Positions 58,522 to 64,000 of a stretch of 64,000 nt of DNA are shown here, piece after piece; within the stretch, counting starts at the first letter, position 1, and every line of letters begins with the position of its first letter. A program made the translations under genes and the position numbers. Below the pieces are notes generated by a model, which saw only the letters and a list, made by a program, of their open reading frames with translations, was not told the origin of the DNA and searched no databases. Origin of the DNA: Watersipora subatra (Eukaryota > Bryozoa > Gymnolaemata > Cheilostomatida > Watersiporidae); the NCBI RefSeq assembly GCF_963576615.1, contig NC_088717.1, positions 1,203,001 through 1,267,000 of the forward strand. The letters are read 5' to 3'.

Positions 58522-59010
58522 TTTACGATTATTGGGAAATTAATTTAATTTTGATTAACTGTTTTACGTCATTGACAGGTTTAAACTTAACAGATTTACA
58601 CCATATGAGAAAAAACTTGTATGTTAAGATTTTTATACGTTGACGTTTGACTGTATTACCATAAAAATGCTGATTTTAACTAAACAATTAGTAGTTCAAT
58701 GTCATTAGTTGATAATAAAATACATTAAACTGTTTGTAACACTGCCGGTTGCCATTTTTTATAAATCACTGGTTACAAGTTGAAGACTACTAGAAGCATT
58801 GCACTTTGAATAAAAATTGTTTATCATACTTTTAATAATACACCAAAGCAAAAAAATGCCAAGTGTAATCAATGTTATATTAATCAGTCTCTTGATCAAT
58901 CTTTGTTAATCAATTTACAATGTCATGACTGGAGTCTTTCTCTTCAGAATTGTCTGTGCCAACCAAACAAGACCATGTTGAAAGCATGTCTAACTACTCA
59001 ACATCCCAAC
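58522..59010. other. Intergenic, no gene recognised
   Basis: AT-rich spacer between two tandem arrays; nothing identifiable. Confidence 0.4.
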
Positions 59011-59012
59011 GT

Positions 59013-59220
59013 ATATTAGAGTTACATATATTAGAGTTACATATATTAGAGTTACATATATTAGAGTTACATATATTAGAGTTACATATATTAGAGTTAC
59101 ATATATTAGAGTTACATATATTAGAGTTACATATATTAGAGTTACATATATTAGAGTTACATATATTAGAGTTACATATATTAGAGTTACATATATTAGA
59201 GTTACATATATTAGAGTTAC
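59013..59220. repeat. 15-bp minisatellite
   Basis: About 14 essentially identical copies of ATATTAGAGTTACAT. The unit is a multiple of three, so LHILE repeats (plus) and two minus-strand frames are open. The lack of variation suggests very recent expansion. Confidence 0.97.
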
Positions 59221-59563
59221 TAATGATTGCTTTGTTCTTTGACATTCTGTAAAGCACAGACTTGGAATATTGACACAACTCATAAAACTACTATCTCTCA
59301 TCTGAGTAATGACCATCATGCTGCATATTCTATAGCGGTATTATAACAAATTCTATCTTTTGTGTTGTTCGTTTTGCTTTTTAACAAGTTATGCACAGAT
59401 TGTTCTCAAAATGACCTGTAAAAGTTATGATTCTTTGACATGTGGCTTAGTTCAACTCAAAGGTCTCGTTTCAAAATTGAAAAGTTACAATAATCTTGCT
59501 TCAGCATATAGAACCAATATTTAAAGTCGAGCTAAAATATTGCCAACTATACTCCATTTCAAA

Positions 59564-62500
59564 ATGAACATCACTGAAACTGTATGTAAGGGTGGTGTTA
59601 CAGGAAGTGAGGGTGCCATGTCATACATCCGTAGCTATGGTCGGGGCCGTGGTGACTCGGCTAACACTCACCAGAGCAAACGGCCAGCATCACCGGGAGT
59701 TCTTTCTGCTGGTTTGTATGTCCAACAATTCTTGTTCAACACAGACTACTGAAACACTTTTGAATGCTGCGTATGGAGTCAACGTTTATAACTTTATATG
59801 CTTGTTTAGAGAGACGCTTTCAGGAGGCCTCAAAGCCAAACTATGACAGCGTAGAACGACATCTTTGTAGACAACGAGAAGAGACTGTTCCAACCCCCTC
59901 ACCTACAAATGATGATGTCGGTGAAGAATTGTTAAAGAAAGTGACTGCCTCTTATGCTCAATATGGTAAGAATACTCAGTAGGGTCTCTGCGGCTCGTAT
60001 TTTACAGTTTAACAAATTTTTTGTGTAAATGTTCATTATGTTTAGCACTACTTTACTCCATTCGAAATTACATTGCAGCATCAGCTACCCTCTCACAAGC
60101 ATTAGACAGTTAGCAAATATCAAATCATAGAACAGCTTTGTAATGCTGACAATACTAATTAGTGGAATGATTTTCAAGTCATCGTCATAACATCATCTGT
60201 TTTTAAACAAATTTATGGAGTTCTTTGTAGTGACACTCAGCCAATTGAATATGGAATCTGTAAATTTATATACCTTTGAAATTGGCTGAAGGAGTTTTAT
60301 GTCGGTCGTAGATTGTGACGAGTCTGGGCTTATCGACACACATTCAGTGGTTGACACAGTACTCAATGAAGATACGAATGTTTGCCTAATATGTCTTGAG
60401 ACCATTGACAGGGCTGACCCAGTAAGTGTATTCAGCCTTAGTTACCCTATGCATGCTTCTCTCGCTCTAATAGGCCTATCCATATATCTCATCACTCTTC
60501 TTCCCTTAGTTCTTTCTTTTCTCATTCTGTATTTCTGCTTTCCTTTATATAGTTGTCCTGTTATTCGCTCTGACTTCCTTCACTTCCTCACTCTATGTCA
60601 CTTCCTCACTCTATGTCACTTCATCACTCTATGTCACTCCCTCACTCTATGTCACTTCCTCACTCTATGTCACTTCCTCACTCTATGTCACTTCCTGACT
60701 CTATGTCACTTCCTCACTCTATGTCACCTCCTCACTCTATGTCAATTCCTCACTCTATGTCACTCCCTCGCTCTATGTCACTCCCTCGCTATATGTCACT
60801 TCCTCACTCTATGTCACTTCCTCACTCTATGTCACTTCCTCACTCTATGTCACTTCCTCACTCTATGTCACCTCCTCACTCTATGTCAATTCCTCACTCT
60901 ATGTCACTTCCTCACTCTATGTCACTTCCTCACTCTATGTCACTTCCTCACTCTATGTCACTTCCTCACTCTATGTCACTTCTTCACTCTATGTCACTTC
61001 ATCACTCTATGTCACTTCCCCACTCTATGTCAATTCCTCCCTCTATGTCACTTCCTCACTCTATGTCAATTCCTCACTCTATGTCACTTCCTCACTCTAT
61101 GTCACTTCCTCACTCTATGTCACTTCCTCACTCTATGTCACTTCCTCACTCTATGTCACTTCCTCACTCTATGTCACTTCATCACTCTATGTCACTTCAT
61201 CACTCTGTCACTTCATCACTCTATGTCACTTCCTCACTCTATGTCACTTCCTCACTCTACGCCACATACTCTATGGTACTTCCCTTTTGTCATTCCCCGC
61301 TAGCAGTCACTTCTCCTCTCCATCACTTCTGCACTTTTTTACTATTTGCTAGTTTCTTACCCTATGTAATGCTCACTTCCCGTCTTTTTAGCAGTCTCCC
61401 TTCTCACCCACAAAGCACATATGCCAGTTATTTTATTTGTTAGTTCACTCTGTTTTTGTATTTAACATTGGTGCATATAGAAAGGTAAAGTACGAAGTCT
61501 ACTGACACTGCTCATTACCCACTCATAGTAGGACAGCCTACACATCTTTCAGACAGACACTTGTCTTGCGTGTCATCTTGGTCACTCTACACCTCTTGCA
61601 GATCTGGAATTGTGGTTCATGTTACTGCAGTCTTCATATGGACTGTATTCAGCAATGGATACGAGAGGGAGCTTACCAGCAGAAGTTGCACGTTCTCAGT
61701 GACCAACACTTTCCTAACAAGAAGGTACCCTGGCATTGGTAAGCTTTCTCTCTCCTTATTGTCGCTACTAAAGCACTGCTTCTTACTCGTGCTCCATTCA
61801 TCTTTCATCATACAATCTGTTACTCTATTTGTCTGAATTCAGAAGACTCTGCTGTAGCATCCAGCATTAAGCAGTTTATTTTAAAGATGTTTTTCTATCG
61901 AGCGCCATGTTCACTTTTGTTCTCTATTTAGTCCCAAGTGTCGAATGGAGTACGACCCTAGCAACCTTCCCTCAGCCTACATGTGTTACTGCGGTAAAAC
62001 GAGAAACCCGATTGATGATCCATGGAATCTTCCACATTCTTGCGGAGAGACCTGTCAAAGAGCGCTCAAGCCCGTCTGTGGACATCATTGCTTGCTTTTG
62101 TGTCATCCCGGGCCATGTCCCCATTGCCCTAAATCTGTTATGATCGCCTGTCACTGTGGAGAGAAAGCTCCAATCTCACGTCGGTGTGGTGCTAAGAGCT
62201 GGTCATGTGGCCAACGCTGCCCGAAGCTCTTGTCTTGTGGTCACCATCGATGTTCTGACGTCTGCCACACAGGTGAGACCCCTGACCATCGTAAGACTTA
62301 AAGCAGTCTCTTAGCTCAGCGCAAGCTTGTTGTTTTAGTACCAATCAGCCCACCAACTTGAAGAACCCTTTATCGTAAGTCCTCATGCTCAAGCGGCTCG
62401 GCTTGTGCTCACAAACAGATGACTCATGAAGGAAAAAATAACTCCAACAAGCTGTCTGTGGTATCTAGCCGCCCTTACCAACAAGCCGCATATGCCCACA

Positions 62501-64000
62501 GACCACGGCTAACGACTAAGGTTTTTTCGTCCTTGACTCCTTCGGGAGCGAGAGTGTTGAGACGGATTTCGCTATACCCCCGTACTCTTGAATAAGAAAA
62601 CAGGCTACATCAGTGCATGTGAAAAGAATTTTTTTTACTTCCATGTTCGAATTAAAATTTCTGAACCCCTGCATCAAGAATTTACTTGCCATGTCTCAGC
62701 TAGATTTTTATTGCGCTGTTAGAGGGCTTATAGGCTGTAGGTTTTTCGTGAAGGTTTAGCACTAGTGGGCATGGTTGTATCAAGTTAATGAGTTAAGTCT
62801 TGCTGCTGCTAACGATGTGAAATAACTGAACGCCTGTGGCTTGCTGCAATTGGTTTGATGTGGTGAGTTGTGCGCTTAGTTTGGTCCATAGTTTCTGCTT
62901 CGATTTCAGCAGGTATTAACACGCTCCCAACCATTTGTCTCTCACTCGTGTGTCCCGAATTCATCTCAGCTTAGAGCGATAAATTCTTCTTTAGTCTAGA
63001 GTATTCCATAAACATGACCTTGAAAGTAAACGAGTAGGTCGCCAAAACCCCCATACATAAAAGTGTATCATGAATGCGATTCTATGGTTATAGCGCGGGA
63101 GCTGAGCAGAGACCGCATTTATCGAGAAGCCGCCCTGAGCCCCATATAAGTTTTAAAAGAATGGCCTTAGCCGCGGTCTATGACCTTGGTCTATGGCTTG
63201 AGCATGAGGACTTACGGTACACATATTATCACACCTCACCTGCCATCCTCCATGGCATCTCTGACGTGTCATATTGAGATTAACTGCTTCGTCAGCAGGC
63301 TGTCTACTAGACAAGCGTCTAAGAATAGTTTTACTCCAGTCTCCGTCAGAACTCTAACCCGTCTGGTTGACACTATCTTTTTCCATAGAACAACCCATTA
63401 TGTAGAGAATTGCTCTCCAGCAAGTTATCATCCTCTTAAAGTTGGATGCACAAAGGGGATATATGACTGGATGAAGTCTAGTCCATTTCTATTTGGTCTC
63501 TGTGTATATTGTGCACTCATAGCCAGGTAGTTGAGCAATTGTGTTGAGGGCAGCTAATTTGAAAACAAAGTAACTTAACCTTCCGGAATGCTCCTTGGTG
63601 AAATTGCTGTCTGCTTAGGATGTTTGTCATTCTTAATTGATTTACTGGTCAGTTTTTTTTGACAGGTGAGTGTAATCCTTGTCCAGAGACCAGCCTACAG
63701 AGCTGTAATTGCAAGAGAGAGAAAATGAAAAGGCCGTGTGCCCAACCCTCTTGGTCATGTGATACGGTAGGTCATAGACTTTTCAAGTTGTTATGTATGC
63801 GTATTTAATACCTGTATTAGCAGCAGTAGTCAGGGTTATAAAGGCTCACATTGCATCTGTTCCAACCCTGTCAAGATGACAAGTAGTTGTGCTGCGTTCG
63901 TGTACAGTACTAATTCCGATTGGCACGATTTGACAGGTGTGTGGCAGGTTGTTAGTCTGTGGCAATCACTACTGCAAAAAAAAGTGTCACAAACCGGGAG
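59564..64000 (+). CDS. NFXL1: NFX1-type zinc-finger protein, closest to NFXL1, 5' exons (continues off the right edge)
   Basis: Exons join in phase: 59564-59711 (Gly/Arg/Ser-rich start, SYGRGRGD), 59810-59965, 60312-60421 (VCLICLETIDRADP), 61602-61738 (IWNCGSCYCSLHMDCIQQWI, PNKKVPWHW), 61932-62272, 63666-63766 and 63937 to beyond 64,000. A RING-type finger spans exons 3-5, closing with CPKCRMEYDP. It is followed by NFX1-type repeats with the C-G-H-x-C-x3-C-H pattern (CGHHCLLLCHPGPC, CGHHRCSDVCHTG, CGNHYCKKKCHKPG). This is the layout of NFXL1, an ER-linked NFX1-like protein whose biochemical role is poorly defined, and of NFX1. The C-terminal membrane segment that would separate NFXL1 from NFX1 is outside the window. 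An 18-bp array occupies intron 3. The start ATG at 59,564 is one of two in frame (the other is 59,618). Confidence 0.9.
60590..61258. repeat. 18-bp minisatellite in NFXL1 intron 3
   Basis: About 37 units of CACTTCCTCACTCTATGT with CTCC, CTTC-ATC and AATTCC variants in a patchy higher-order order. The unit is a multiple of three, so two plus-strand frames stay open (CHFLTL and MSLPHS repeats). It lies between exons ending at 60,421 and starting at 61,602. Confidence 0.96.
62290..63660. other. NFXL1 intron 5, no other gene recognised
   Basis: About 1.4 kb. Contains a GC-richer stretch near 62,340-62,620. Open frames at 63,074-63,530 have no family resemblance and no fitting splice context. Confidence 0.5.

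Noticed and set aside
58950-59319. LHILE-repeat and ICNSN-repeat proteins
   Set aside because: 15-bp perfect tandem repeat read in three frames; no gene structure around it.
60299-61443. Open frames of 334 and 282 codons with CHFLTL and MSLPHS repeats
   Set aside because: They are the 18-bp array in an NFXL1 intron plus read-through of the exon at 60,312; the real exon ends at the GTAAGT donor at 60,422.

Overview
The window looks like nuclear DNA of a metazoan, most likely an aquatic invertebrate. It is AT-rich and has split genes with GT-AG introns. Four conserved animal genes are readable: phosphorylase kinase alpha subunit (PHKA, minus, runs off the left edge), mitochondrial ribosomal protein L22 (MRPL22, plus), omega-amidase NIT2 (minus, complete in five exons) and an NFX1-type zinc-finger gene closest to NFXL1 (plus, runs off the right edge). 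The species cannot be named from sequence alone. All gene identities come from recognising protein motifs and checking exon phases by eye; no database search was run.

Layout. 1-8.3 kb: PHKA 5' half, with tRNA-derived SINEs and a minisatellite in its introns. 7.4-8.7 kb: a large inverted repeat. 9.3-13.3 kb: LINE remnants, one split by a 998-bp DNA transposon with a 9-bp target duplication. 15.6-18.2 kb: MRPL22. 18.7-23.0 kb: NIT2, convergent with MRPL22, with a foldback transposon and a 22-bp minisatellite in its introns.

23.3-42.0 kb: an apparently complete 18.7-kb MULE (Mutator-like) transposon. It has an 8-bp target duplication (GGCTTTGC), terminal inverted repeats made of tandem 16-17 bp units, satellite arrays carrying a degenerate form of that unit inside both ends in opposite orientation, and a multi-exon FLYWCH-plus-MULE transposase gene. 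It sits about 310 bp upstream of the NIT2 start codon. A decayed duplicate of the transposase gene, a decayed P2X7-tail-like gene, a foldback copy and an unidentified ORF lie inside it.

42.4-49.1 kb: a TTAA-flanked element with over 200 bp of terminal inverted repeat (Kolobok-like). It carries a Mutator-like/Kolobok transposase (minus, 3' part broken) and, on the other strand, an intact three-exon gene for a P2X7 cytoplasmic-tail (ballast) domain protein. 49.1-54.9 kb: a 12-exon gene (minus) that stays open for 833 codons and encodes a THAP domain plus a DDE-like transposase core; it may be a domesticated transposase or an active transposon gene. 54.9-59.5 kb is dominated by minisatellites and a Kolobok-type MITE. 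59.5-64.0 kb is the NFXL1-like gene, with an 18-bp array in its third intron.

No prokaryotic feature, CRISPR array, rRNA or functional tRNA gene was seen. The main interest is the pair of abutting accessory blocks (giant MULE, then TTAA element with P2X7-tail gene, then THAP/DDE gene). Most large open frames elsewhere are artefacts of tandem repeats whose unit length is a multiple of three.
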